Positions 1 through 9,274 of a stretch of DNA of 64,000 bases are shown one piece after another. The DNA is from Brevundimonas sp. (GTDB lineage Bacteria > Pseudomonadota > Alphaproteobacteria > Caulobacterales > Caulobacteraceae). Position numbers and translations under genes: made by a program. The stretch is taken from contig NZ_JAIYCP010000005.1 of NCBI RefSeq assembly GCF_027487935.1, positions 62,001 through 126,000 of the forward strand. The letters are read 5' to 3'. Under the pieces are notes generated by a model. That model made no database searches, was not told the DNA's origin, and worked only from the letters and a program-made list of their open reading frames with translations. How positions within the stretch are numbered: position 1 is the first letter of the stretch; each line of letters begins with the position of its first letter.

Positions 1-879
1 ACCGAGGTCATCCGGCTGTGGCCCGGGGCCGCCCCCGGTGGCGAGCGGGTCACGGTGACGCCTGAGGTCACCGAACGGTCGACCGATCCGGCCTTTCACG
101 ACCGTTTCGCCCGCTACACCACCGACCCCATCCTGACCGTGTTGCGACCCGATCGGCCGAACGGGGCGTCGCTGCTGCTGATCCCCGGCGGCGGCTACAG
201 ATGGGCCGTGGTCGACAAGGAGGGGCTGGACTGCGCCCGGGTGTTCGCCGCAGCCGGGGTGACCTGTTTCGTGCTGCGCTATCGCCTGCCCGGCGACGGC
301 TGGTCCGCGGGGCCGGATGCGCCGCTGCAGGACGCCCAGCGCGCCCTGCGGCTGATCCGGGCACAGGCGGTCACCCAGGGTCTGGACCCCACGCGGGTGG
401 CCGTCCTCGGGGCTTCAGCCGGCGGCCATCTGGCCGGGATGCTGACGGCGCGCGCAGACGTCACCTATGCCGCCGTGGACGAGGCCGATGCCGGGTCGCA
501 CCGACCCGATCTGTCCATACTGCTCTATCCCGTGGCGACCATGGCCGACCCCCATGTCCATGCGGGTTCGCGGCGTGAGCTGCTGGGCGAGACCCCGACG
601 CCGGAGGCGATCACGCGCTATTCGCTGGAGCGGATGGACTGGACCGACTGTTCGCCGACCTTCCTGCTGCACGCCATGGACGACGCATCCGTGCCCGTCG
701 CGAACAGCCTGCAACTGATCGCGGCCCTGCGCGCCGCCGCCGTTCCTTGCGAGGCGCACCTGTTCGAGGCGGGCGGCCACGGGTTCGGCATCCGTCTCAT
801 CGCAGGCAAACCCGCAGCCGTCTGGCCGCAACTGGCCCTCGCATGGGCCGGGCGTCACGGCTGGGCTGCGCCGACCTGA
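1..879 (+). CDS. alpha/beta hydrolase (acetylesterase/BD-FAE-like), 5' partial; frame stays open to the window edge
   Basis: Frame is open from base 1 (TEVIRLWPGAAPGG...); LLIPGGGYRWAVVDKEG, GASAGGHLAG nucleophile elbow, HGFG catalytic His region. Confidence 0.85.
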   Translation, partial: TEVIRLWPGAAPGGERVTVTPEVTERSTDPAFHDRFARYTTDPILTVLRPDRPNGASLLLIPGGGYRWAVVDKEGLDCARVFAAAGVTCFVLRYRLPGDGWSAGPDAPLQDAQRALRLIRAQAVTQGLDPTRVAVLGASAGGHLAGMLTARADVTYAAVDEADAGSHRPDLSILLYPVATMADPHVHAGSRRELLGETPTPEAITRYSLERMDWTDCSPTFLLHAMDDASVPVANSLQLIAALRAAAVPCEAHLFEAGGHGFGIRLIAGKPAAVWPQLALAWAGRHGWAAPT

Positions 880-942
880 TCTTACCCCTTGCCCCGCCGC
901 CCGCGCCGACTAAGGTCCGGGCGGGTTTTCAGGTAACGGACG

Positions 943-3357
943 GTGTTTCGAATGCGGATCGGTATGTTGCTGGCGTCGGCCGCCGGTATCTCCCTGCTGG
1001 CCACGGCCGCCCTGGCACAGCAGAGCGTCGGCCCGGTCGACCAGACGAAGGGCACGTTCGAGGACAAATTCCGCCAGTTCGAGGGCGAGGACTGGCCGAC
1101 ACCGACGGACTACCGCAATGCCTCCGGCGCCCCCGGGCACCGCTACTGGCAGCAGGAGGTCGACTACGACATCGACGTGTCCCTGGACGAGGCACGCCGC
1201 ACCCTGACCGGTCGCGAGGCGGTGACCTACACCAACCATTCGCCCGACGCCCTCGGCTATCTGTGGCTGCTGCTGGACCAGCAGAACTATCGCCGCGACT
1301 CCATGGCCGAGCGCAGCCGGACCTACACCGCCTCGGACACGGTCAGCGTCAATGAGGTGCTGCGCGTGCAGCGCATGCAGGACTGGGAGGGCGGTTTCAA
1401 CGACCTGAAGGTGACCGGCCCGGACGGCCAGGCCCTGCCCTTCACCATCGTCGATTCCATGATGCGGATCGAACTGCCGCGACCGCTCGCCACCGGCGAG
1501 CGCTTCGCCTTCACCATCGATTTCAGCCTGCCCCTGCCCGAGACCAATGTGGTCGGTGGACGCAGCGGCTATGAGTGTTTCACCAGGCCGGGCCAGGACG
1601 GCAACTGCCTGTTCCTGGCCGCCCAGTGGTTCCCGCGTCTGGCCGTCTATTCGGACTATGAGGGCTGGCACAATGCCCAGTTCCTGGGCTCCGGCGAGTT
1701 CACCCTGGAGTTCGGCGACTATGACGTCTCCATCACCGCGCCGGCCGATCATACGGTGGCCGCGACCGGCGAACTCCAGAACACCGACATCCTCAGCGCC
1801 GAACAAAGGGCCCGGCTGGCCGAGGCCCGGACCGCCGACGCCCCCGTCTATATCGTGACGCCCGCCGAGGCCGCCGCCGCCGAGGCCCGCCCGGCCCGCT
1901 CGGGTACCCGCACCTGGAATTTCAGCGCCGACAACGTCCGCGACTTCGGCTGGGCCTCGAGCCGCAAATTCATCTGGGACGCCATGGGCGTCGACCAGGA
2001 AAGTGCAGAACACCCCGTCGTCATGGCCATGTCCTTCTATCCGAAGGAGGCCCGGCCGCTGTGGGACACCTATTCGACGCGGTCGATCGCCCACACCATC
2101 GACGTCTACAACCAGTTCGCCTTCACCTATCCCTATCCGACGGCCCAGTCGGTCAACGGCCCGGTCGGCGGGATGGAATATCCGATGATCACCTTCAACG
2201 GGCCGCGCCCGGTCCGGGGTGACGACGGCAGCCTGACCTATACCGAACGCGCCAAGAACGGCCTGATCGGCGTGGTCATCCATGAGGTCGGCCACATCTA
2301 TTTCCCGATGGTGGTCAACTCCGATGAGCGCCAGTGGACCTGGATGGACGAGGGGCTGAACAGCTTCCTGCAGTTCCAGGCCGAAAAGCTCTGGGACGCC
2401 GACTTCCCCGCCCGCGGCGAGCCGTCCAGCATCATCGAATACATGATCAGCCAGGACCAGGTGCCGATCATGACCCAGTCGGACTCCCTGCTTCAGTTCG
2501 GCAACAACGCCTATGCCAAGCCGGCGACCGCCCTGGTGATCCTGCGCGAGACCGTTCTGGGCCGCGAACTGTTCGACCGGGCCTTCCGCGAATACGCCCA
2601 GCGCTGGGCCTTCAAACGCCCGACCCCGTATGACTTCTTCCGCACCATGGAAGAAAGCTCCGGCGTCGATCTCGACTGGTTCTGGCGCGGCTGGTTCTAT
2701 TCCACCGACCACGTCGACATCTCGCTGGAAAGCGTCACCGCGGCGACGCTGGAATCGGCCGATCCCGAGGTGCGCAACCGCGCGGCCCGCGAGCGGTTCG
2801 AGCAGGAGCCGATCTCGCGCACCGTCGAGAACAACCGCGGCATCGAGACCGTGGTCGAGCGCGACCCGGCGACGCGGGATTTCTACAATGAGACCGACCG
2901 CTTCACGACCACGGCCCAGCAGCGCCGCGACGCCGAAAGCGCCGCCCGTCGGGCCGATGCCGACCGCCGCGCGGCACAAGGGTTCGACGACAACATCTAC
3001 CGCTTCACCTTCCGCAACGTCGGTGGCCTGGTCATGCCGGTGATCCTGAAGCTGACCTGGTCGGACGGCTCGGACGAGACGATCCGGATCCCGGCCGAGA
3101 TCTGGCGCCGCAACAGCCAGCAGGTGATCTGGCAGCATGTGTCGTCGAAGACCCTGGTCTCGGCCGAGGTCGATCCCCTGCGCGAGACGGCGGACGCCAA
3201 CCGCTCCAACAACCTGTTCCCGCGCCAGATCGACGAGCGGACCCTGCGCCTGGCCCCCCCGCCGCCGCCCGGCGAGAACCGGATGCGGGACTCGGACGTC
3301 GAGGTCAGCCCGGACTCGACCGCGACCCGGGTTCGCCGCCCGGCGGCGGCCCGGTGA
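943..3357 (+). CDS. M1 family metallopeptidase, secreted
   Basis: Signal peptide; HEVGHIYFPMVVNSDERQWTWMDEGLNSF = HExxH(x18)E zinc motif; GGMEYPMI. Confidence 0.92.
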   Translation: MFRMRIGMLLASAAGISLLATAALAQQSVGPVDQTKGTFEDKFRQFEGEDWPTPTDYRNASGAPGHRYWQQEVDYDIDVSLDEARRTLTGREAVTYTNHSPDALGYLWLLLDQQNYRRDSMAERSRTYTASDTVSVNEVLRVQRMQDWEGGFNDLKVTGPDGQALPFTIVDSMMRIELPRPLATGERFAFTIDFSLPLPETNVVGGRSGYECFTRPGQDGNCLFLAAQWFPRLAVYSDYEGWHNAQFLGSGEFTLEFGDYDVSITAPADHTVAATGELQNTDILSAEQRARLAEARTADAPVYIVTPAEAAAAEARPARSGTRTWNFSADNVRDFGWASSRKFIWDAMGVDQESAEHPVVMAMSFYPKEARPLWDTYSTRSIAHTIDVYNQFAFTYPYPTAQSVNGPVGGMEYPMITFNGPRPVRGDDGSLTYTERAKNGLIGVVIHEVGHIYFPMVVNSDERQWTWMDEGLNSFLQFQAEKLWDADFPARGEPSSIIEYMISQDQVPIMTQSDSLLQFGNNAYAKPATALVILRETVLGRELFDRAFREYAQRWAFKRPTPYDFFRTMEESSGVDLDWFWRGWFYSTDHVDISLESVTAATLESADPEVRNRAARERFEQEPISRTVENNRGIETVVERDPATRDFYNETDRFTTTAQQRRDAESAARRADADRRAAQGFDDNIYRFTFRNVGGLVMPVILKLTWSDGSDETIRIPAEIWRRNSQQVIWQHVSSKTLVSAEVDPLRETADANRSNNLFPRQIDERTLRLAPPPPPGENRMRDSDVEVSPDSTATRVRRPAAAR

Positions 3358-3863
3358 TGCGGCGGGCGATGCTCGCTGCGGCCCTGGTCGCGGGCCTCGC
3401 CACACCCGTGGCGGCCCACCGCGGCCATGCCGGACTGACGGTGGTCGAGATCGATCCGGCCTCCGGCAGTGTCAGCGTGGTGCATCGCTTCGCGGCGCAT
3501 GACGTCGAGCCGGCCCTGGTCTCCATCGCCCCCGGGGCCCAGCCGAGTCTGGACGACCCCCGCGCCGTGGCGGAGCTTGAGACCCATCTGCGCCAGCGGT
3601 TTCGGCTCGACATCGACGGGGCCGCCATCCCGGTGACCCATGCCCGCACCGATCTGGCGGGCGACAATGTCCGGGTCGATTTCGTCGGCGAGACGAGCGA
3701 CCGCAGCATCGCATCCGTGACCATCGACCTCGACTTCTTCCCCGGCGTGCATGACGACCAGGAGCAGCAGGTCAATGTGCGGATCAACGGCGTGACCCGG
3801 ACGGTGGTGTTCCGGCCGGGATCGGCGGCCCAGACCGTGACCTTCGCGGCAGCCGGCGCCTGA
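3354..3863 (+). CDS. DUF6702-like secreted protein
   Basis: Signal peptide; 4-bp overlap with upstream gene; conserved-hypothetical style HRGHAGLTVVEI...VHRFAAHDVE. Confidence 0.65.
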   Translation: MMRRAMLAAALVAGLATPVAAHRGHAGLTVVEIDPASGSVSVVHRFAAHDVEPALVSIAPGAQPSLDDPRAVAELETHLRQRFRLDIDGAAIPVTHARTDLAGDNVRVDFVGETSDRSIASVTIDLDFFPGVHDDQEQQVNVRINGVTRTVVFRPGSAAQTVTFAAAGA

Positions 3864-4276
3864 CGACGGCGGAAAAAAGCTGCGGCGACTGCGGCCTTTG
3901 CTGCAAGCTGATGGGCGTGACGGCTCTGGGCAAGCCGGCCGGAAAATGGTGCCGGCAGTTCAGCAAGACGTCGGGCTGCGCCATCTATGAAGACCGGCCC
4001 GACGACTGCCGCGTCTTCAACTGCCTCTGGCTGCTGACCGGCGCGCTGGACGAAAGCTGGAAGCCGACCACGGCCGGCTTCGTCCTGCACAGCGAACTGG
4101 GCGGGGCGCGGCTGGTGGTCGAATGCGATCCGGCCCGGCCGCACGACTGGCGGCGCGCGCCCTATGAAGCCACATTGCGCCTCTGGGCTGCGGCCGAGGG
4201 CCAGGAGGTGCTGGTCTTCGCCGGCTCGCGTGGTGTGCGGCTGGGCGCGCCGGACACACCCGTACGTCGGGCCTGA
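3860..4276 (+). CDS. YkgJ-family zinc/iron-chelating cysteine cluster protein; start reassigned upstream of the ORF-track ATG at 3911
   Basis: Reading frame upstream of 3911 encodes TTAEKSCGDCGLCCKLMGV (CxxCxxCC), then WCRQF...CAIYEDRPDDCRVFNC. Confidence 0.75.
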   Translation: MTTAEKSCGDCGLCCKLMGVTALGKPAGKWCRQFSKTSGCAIYEDRPDDCRVFNCLWLLTGALDESWKPTTAGFVLHSELGGARLVVECDPARPHDWRRAPYEATLRLWAAAEGQEVLVFAGSRGVRLGAPDTPVRRA

Positions 4277-4283
4277 CCCCTCG

Positions 4284-5045
4284 CTAGCGGACGTCGACCG
4301 ACTGGGCGATCTGTTCGGCCAGGTCGCGGTCCGCCCCGTCCAGGCTCATGGTCCAGACGTGGATTTCGCGCGGTGCCACCGTCCGCTGGAACAGGTGCTC
4401 CACCGCATGGCGCACGCCGTCCTCGGTCGCGAGGATGGAGGCTCGGCCCGCCGCCTCGACCATCTGGCCGCTGTAGATCGGGAACTGCGAGGACGGTCCG
4501 GCATAGACCATGACGAATGACCGGGCACCGCGCCGGATCGTGTAGATGCGGAAGTCCGGACCCGGGCGGCCGGTGACGATCTCGAAGCCCGGTGGCAGGT
4601 CAGCTGTGAACGGCAGGGCGGCACGGGCGGCGCTGTCCAGCACGGTGACGGCCGGGGCGGCAGGCGGTGGCGGGGTCGCCACGACCGCCTCCAGCGGTAC
4701 CGTCGGCGCGGGCGCGGGGGATGCGGCTGGCGGCAGCAGGGGAGCCGGTACGACGGAGGGCGCGGGAGTCGTCGGTCGCGGGGCCGGGGTGATCGTTGCA
4801 GCCGGAGGCGGCGGTGCCACAGGCTGCGCGACCACGGGCTCGGGTGCCGGAGCCAGATAGACCGCCGGTGCGGGCGGGCCGCTGTTCAGATCACGGGTCA
4901 GGGTGCTGACCGGAGGGACCGGAACCGCCGACGGAGCAGGCGTCTGGGCCGGTGGCGTCTGATCCGGCGACGTCTGGGCGTGCGCGGCTCCGGCGAGCAG
5001 CAGGGCGGCGGCGGCGGGGACGAGCATGTTCATGCAGACCACCAT
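4284..5045 (-). CDS. secreted proline/alanine-rich protein of unknown function
   Basis: Signal peptide AAALLLAGAAHAQ; long P/A-rich linker; folded C-terminal region. Confidence 0.6.
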   Translation of the reverse strand: MVVCMNMLVPAAAALLLAGAAHAQTSPDQTPPAQTPAPSAVPVPPVSTLTRDLNSGPPAPAVYLAPAPEPVVAQPVAPPPPAATITPAPRPTTPAPSVVPAPLLPPAASPAPAPTVPLEAVVATPPPPAAPAVTVLDSAARAALPFTADLPPGFEIVTGRPGPDFRIYTIRRGARSFVMVYAGPSSQFPIYSGQMVEAAGRASILATEDGVRHAVEHLFQRTVAPREIHVWTMSLDGADRDLAEQIAQSVDVR

Positions 5046-5077
5046 CCCCCTTCAACCCGCCAACGGCAAGGCCCGGA

Positions 5078-6781
5078 TCAGGCGGCCGGAAGTTCGACCC
5101 AGAAGGTGGCCCCCTGGCCGAGGGTGGAGGTCACGCCGATCGAGCCGCCCTGCAGTTCGACCAGCCGCTTGGCCAAGGCCAGGCCGATACCGTGGCCTTC
5201 GACGGTCGAGCGTTCCAGGCCCAGGCGGTTGAAGGGTTCGAACAACTGGGTCTGTTTCTCGACCGAAAGCCCGCGACCACGGTCGACGACCTCGATCCGG
5301 ACCTGATCGCGGATCCTGCCGGCGCGGAGGACGACCACGCCGCCGGATCCCCCGTATTTGACGGCATTGGAGGCCAGATTGGCGATCACCTGGGTCAGGC
5401 GTTGGGAGTCCGCTAGAGCCACAAGGCCATCGCTTTCGCTGACGACATCCAGCTGGATATCCTTCGCATCGGGCCGGAGGGCGGTCGCACGACGCACATC
5501 CTCCAGCACGCCGGTCACGTCGGTCGGCCGCAATTCGACCTTGACGGCCCCGGACTCGGCCTGGGCCAGGTCCAGCAGATCCAGAGCGAGCGCCTCGACC
5601 TGACGCGCCGTCCTGACCAGCATATCCGCCATCTCGGCCTGGCTGCTCGAAACCGGTCCCAGCTGCCCGCCCTTCCACAACTCCCCGATGCCGATCACGC
5701 CCCCGACAGGACTCTTGATCTCATGGGCGACATTGGCGAGCAGGCGGGACTTGGCTGCGGATGCCTTCTCCGCCCGGACCTGACCCAGGTGGGCGCGTTC
5801 GGCGAAACGGTCGCGCTCCTCCAGAAGCGCCGCGACCAGCATGATCGGCAGATAGCCGAAGAGGACCAGCAACTCGGCCATCAGGGCGCGATCGCCGCCC
5901 TCAAGGACCAGCGCATAGGGCCCCAGCCCGTGCATGCTGCCGCCGACTGCAAGGAGGGAAATGATCATCAGCCCGACCGTGACTCCGGGCATGCGCAGCC
6001 GAACCGCGATGAGCAGCAGCAGCGGCATCGGGGCGAAGGTGATCGGCAACTGCTGCAGGAAAAACACGGCATAGGAGAGGGCGGCGAGCGTGCCCAGCAG
6101 CAGGACGGCCTCAGCGGCGCGGGCCGGGGTCCGGTAACGGGCCAGATCCCGCCCTGTCAGCGCCAGGCCAAGGCTCGACAGCACGGCGATGCTGAGCGCA
6201 TGGGCGAACCACCACGTCCGGGCGGTTTCCAGAAAATCCGCGCCCGTCATCCACCAGAGCATGCCACCGGCCAGGACGGCCGACGGAAGGGGCGCCACAA
6301 CGGCGGCGGCCAGGAGGAAGCGGCAGGCTCCCTGCACGGAATCAAGGCTCAAGGTCGGTGCGAACCGCCTCACCAGAAGGACGGCGAGACAGATTTCGAG
6401 CATATTGGCCGCGGTGAACATCAAGGTCAGCGCGGTCGAATTTCCGGCCAGCAGATTGCCCGCCGCGATACCGGCCGCGATCAGCCCGCCGAAGGACAGA
6501 TCATAGAGGGGGCCGCGCGATGTTCGCAGCCAGACCGCCAGGGCGACTCCGGCCGCGCCCCAAAGTGCGGCCACCACGCCGGCCGACCGCGCGAATGTCA
6601 GGGACAGCACGACCAGAACCAGCACGACAATCGCGGTGAAGACCGGAGCCATGGGCTGACCGGGACCCGGTACGCGCGCAGCCGTGCCGGTCGAGGTGCT
6701 GGCAGGGGTGCCGGCTCCGAACAGGGGCTGCGAGGTGTCGAGCGCATGGCTCATGGTCAGTTCGGATCCGGACGTCGGCAA
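5078..6781 (-). CDS. membrane sensor histidine kinase with MASE1-like N-terminus
   Basis: Multi-TM N-terminus; H-box LLANVAHEIKSPVGG; N-box NLASNAVKYGG; G-boxes DRGRGLS, GHGIGLALAKRLVELQGG. Confidence 0.85.
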   Translation of the reverse strand: MPTSGSELTMSHALDTSQPLFGAGTPASTSTGTAARVPGPGQPMAPVFTAIVVLVLVVLSLTFARSAGVVAALWGAAGVALAVWLRTSRGPLYDLSFGGLIAAGIAAGNLLAGNSTALTLMFTAANMLEICLAVLLVRRFAPTLSLDSVQGACRFLLAAAVVAPLPSAVLAGGMLWWMTGADFLETARTWWFAHALSIAVLSSLGLALTGRDLARYRTPARAAEAVLLLGTLAALSYAVFFLQQLPITFAPMPLLLLIAVRLRMPGVTVGLMIISLLAVGGSMHGLGPYALVLEGGDRALMAELLVLFGYLPIMLVAALLEERDRFAERAHLGQVRAEKASAAKSRLLANVAHEIKSPVGGVIGIGELWKGGQLGPVSSSQAEMADMLVRTARQVEALALDLLDLAQAESGAVKVELRPTDVTGVLEDVRRATALRPDAKDIQLDVVSESDGLVALADSQRLTQVIANLASNAVKYGGSGGVVVLRAGRIRDQVRIEVVDRGRGLSVEKQTQLFEPFNRLGLERSTVEGHGIGLALAKRLVELQGGSIGVTSTLGQGATFWVELPAA

Positions 6782-6827
6782 GGGAATGGCCAGCTATAGC
6801 CGACACCGTCCTAATATCCCCTGAAGC

Positions 6828-7487
6828 TCAGGCGTTCTGAGCCAGGGCCCGCTCCAGCGCCCGAACCGCTGCGGCCGGCCCGTCCGGATGGCCCCAGACT
6901 GCGGCACTGACGGCCACGAAATCAGCACCGGCCCGGGCCAGCCCCCCTGCATTGGCGGCCGTGATCCCGCCGATGGCGACACAGGGCACCTCGACCGTCT
7001 CCTGCCAGATGGTCAGGATCTCCGGATCGGGCCGGTGAACCGTTGCCTTGGTCGCGGTCGGATAGAAGGCCCCGAAGGCCACATAGTCCGCCCCCGCCTC
7101 GGCCGCATCCATGGCCAGTTCGCGGCTGTCGTGACAGGTGACACCGATCATGGCGTCCCGGCCCATCATGGTACGCGCCGCGCTGACCGTGCCGTCGGTC
7201 TGCCCCAGATGCACACCGTCACAGCCCGATCGCGCCGCCAGATCAGCCCGGTCGTTGAGGATGACCGCGACGCCCCGGCTCTGGGCGACCGGCTTCAGCA
7301 CCGCAACGGCGGCCAGGACGGCGGCATCGTCCAGGTCCTTGAGCCGGATCTGCAGCGCCGCCACATCCCCTGCGTCCAGCGCCGCCTCCAGATCGCGCGC
7401 AAAGGCAGCCAGATCCGGGATCGCCGGCGGCGTGATCAGATACAGCCGGCAGGGCGGGCGCTCGGGAACGACGGGGGGCCTGGACAT
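6828..7487 (-). CDS. thiE: thiamine phosphate synthase (likely start [14 protein letters not shown] track extends to 7583)
   Basis: [46 protein letters not shown]. Confidence 0.85.
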   Translation of the reverse strand: MSRPPVVPERPPCRLYLITPPAIPDLAAFARDLEAALDAGDVAALQIRLKDLDDAAVLAAVAVLKPVAQSRGVAVILNDRADLAARSGCDGVHLGQTDGTVSAARTMMGRDAMIGVTCHDSRELAMDAAEAGADYVAFGAFYPTATKATVHRPDPEILTIWQETVEVPCVAIGGITAANAGGLARAGADFVAVSAAVWGHPDGPAAAVRALERALAQNA

Positions 7488-7601
7488 GGGCGGGAAGTGC
7501 GACGGATGGACCGCGCGGTCAACCGCCTGCTGCGAACGACTTGCATTCTCTGCCCGCACACTGCTATGGAGAACCATTCGCAATCACCGGGTCCGCCCTT
7601 C

Positions 7602-7787
7602 GTGTACGTCTGCAACTGCAACGGTCTTCGCAAACGGGATGTCGCCGCCGCCATCGAGGCCGGTGCGACGCGGCCGCGCGACGTCTTTGCCCGCAACCAG
7701 TGCTCGGCCCAGTGCGCCAAATGCGTCTGCGAAATGCGCGAGATGATCCAGGAAACGCGCCAGGCCTTCGCCATGGCGGCCGAATAG
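7602..7787 (+). CDS. bfd: bacterioferritin-associated ferredoxin; ATG alternative at 7566, GTG at 7602 gives a canonical M-YVCNCNG N-terminus
   Basis: YVCNCNGLRKRDVAAAI...NQCSAQCAKCVCEMREMI ([2Fe-2S] CxC...CxxC); directly upstream of bfr. Confidence 0.85.
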   Translation: MYVCNCNGLRKRDVAAAIEAGATRPRDVFARNQCSAQCAKCVCEMREMIQETRQAFAMAAE

Positions 7788-7940
7788 GCCCTGCCCTCCC
7801 CCACGGGAGATTCATTCGCATTTTCAATGTCGTGAGAAGTGTTCGCAGGTGAACACAAGGCGGTTTTGCGTGCTAGAAGCATCGCTCACAGCCGGTGATT
7901 CAGGGCGGTCGGGCCGACCGCCGCGCCGCTGACGGAAAGA

Positions 7941-8447
7941 ATGACGATGAAGGGCGACCCCGCGATCATCCGCACCCTCAACGCGGTGCTGACCAACGAA
8001 CTGACGGCCGTGAACCAGTATTTCCTGCACGCCCGGATGTTCGAGTCCTGGGGCCTGAAACACCTCGGCCAGATCATCTACGACGAATCGATCGGCGAGA
8101 TGAAACACGCCGACATGCTGATCAAGCGCGTGCTGTTCCTCGACGGCCTGCCCAATCTGCAGGACCTGCACAAGTTGAAGATCGGCGAGACCGCCGTCGA
8201 ATGCCTCGGCGCCGACCTGCAGCTGGAGCTGGGCGGGCGCGAGACGGTCAAGGCCGGCGTCGCCCAGTGCGAGGCGGCCCAGGACTTCGTCAGCCGCGAC
8301 ATCCTGATGCGCATCCTCAACGACACCGAGGAGCACATCGACTTCCTCGAGGCCCAGTTCAAACTGATCGAACAGCTGGGCGAGCAGAACTATCTGCAGT
8401 CCGCCATGACCGAGATCGCCCCGGACAAGAGCGCGACGGGGAACTAG
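7941..8447 (+). CDS. bfr: bacterioferritin
   Basis: MKGDPAIIRTLNAVLTNELTAVNQYFLHARMFESWGLKHLGQIIYDESIGEMKHAD. Confidence 0.97.
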   Translation: MTMKGDPAIIRTLNAVLTNELTAVNQYFLHARMFESWGLKHLGQIIYDESIGEMKHADMLIKRVLFLDGLPNLQDLHKLKIGETAVECLGADLQLELGGRETVKAGVAQCEAAQDFVSRDILMRILNDTEEHIDFLEAQFKLIEQLGEQNYLQSAMTEIAPDKSATGN

Positions 8448-8561
8448 GGGCTCCCGGCCGGCCACCGACGCCCCCGCCTTGCCCAGCGGGGCGGCTTCCT
8501 CTAGGGATCGCGACCGAATTCGCGCGCCCTCCTGGCTGCGCCCCAGCCCCGGCGATCCCCC

Positions 8562-9131
8562 ATGGCAAAAATCAACGGCAACAACATCAAGCCCGGCATG
8601 GTCCTTGAGCACAACAAGGGCCTTTGGGTCGTGACCAAGGCCAGCCACGTCAAGCCGGGCAAGGGCGGTGCCTTCGCCAACATCGAGGCCAAGAACCTCG
8701 AAACCGGCAACAAGCTGAACGAACGCTTCCGCTCGGAAGACAAGGTCGAGCGCGTCACGCTGGAACAGAAGGAGTTCTCCTATCTGTACGAGCAGGGCGA
8801 CGCCCTGGTGTTCATGGATGACGCCACCTACGAACAGACCGAGCTGCAGAAGGACTGGGTCGGCGAGGACCGCGTCGCCTACCTCCAGGACGGCATGAAG
8901 GTCGTCATCGAGATGCACGAGGACCGTCCGATCGGCCTGACCCTGCCCGACCAGGTCACGCTGGAAGTCGTCGAGACCGAGCCCACCGTGAAGGGCCAGA
9001 CCGCCTCTTCGTCCTACAAGCCGGCCATCGCCAACAACGGCGTCCGCATCATGATCCCGCCCTATATGGGCGTGGGTGAGCGGATCGTCGTCGACACCAC
9101 GACGGGCGAATACGTCCGGCGCGCTGAGTAG
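8562..9131 (+). CDS. efp: elongation factor P
   Basis: [43 protein letters not shown]. Confidence 0.97.
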   Translation: MAKINGNNIKPGMVLEHNKGLWVVTKASHVKPGKGGAFANIEAKNLETGNKLNERFRSEDKVERVTLEQKEFSYLYEQGDALVFMDDATYEQTELQKDWVGEDRVAYLQDGMKVVIEMHEDRPIGLTLPDQVTLEVVETEPTVKGQTASSSYKPAIANNGVRIMIPPYMGVGERIVVDTTTGEYVRRAE

Positions 9132-9205
9132 GGCTTAGAAATTAGGGCTTAGGGCTTAGGGCTCGGAACCGCCTGCTTCCTAAGCCCTAAGCCCCAAGCC
9201 CTACC
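9129..9205. repeat. Inverted arrays of a heptamer (TAGGGCT)n ... (AGCCCTA)n downstream of efp
   Basis: TAGGGCT TAGAAAT TAGGGCT TAGGGCT TAGGGCT then CCTAAGC CCTAAGC CCCAAGC CCTACC. Confidence 0.85.
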
Positions 9206-9274
9206 CCCTTGAACTTCTCCGTCTGTCCGGGTCGCTCCGACCTTTTCAGGACCTTCGGACCAGGAGCTTCCCCC

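Noticed and set aside
910-3405. 831-aa minus-strand ORF opposite the M1 peptidase
   Set aside because: Antisense ORF typical of high GC; low-complexity R/G/D composition, no domain, sense strand has clear HExxH peptidase
5078-6781. Two-component system with partner regulator
   Set aside because: No response regulator gene nearby; treated as an orphan histidine kinase
9129-9205. TTAGGG-like repeat as telomere sequence
   Set aside because: Unit is TTAGGGC (7 bp), internal to a bacterial chromosome and inverted; similarity to eukaryotic telomeres is coincidental
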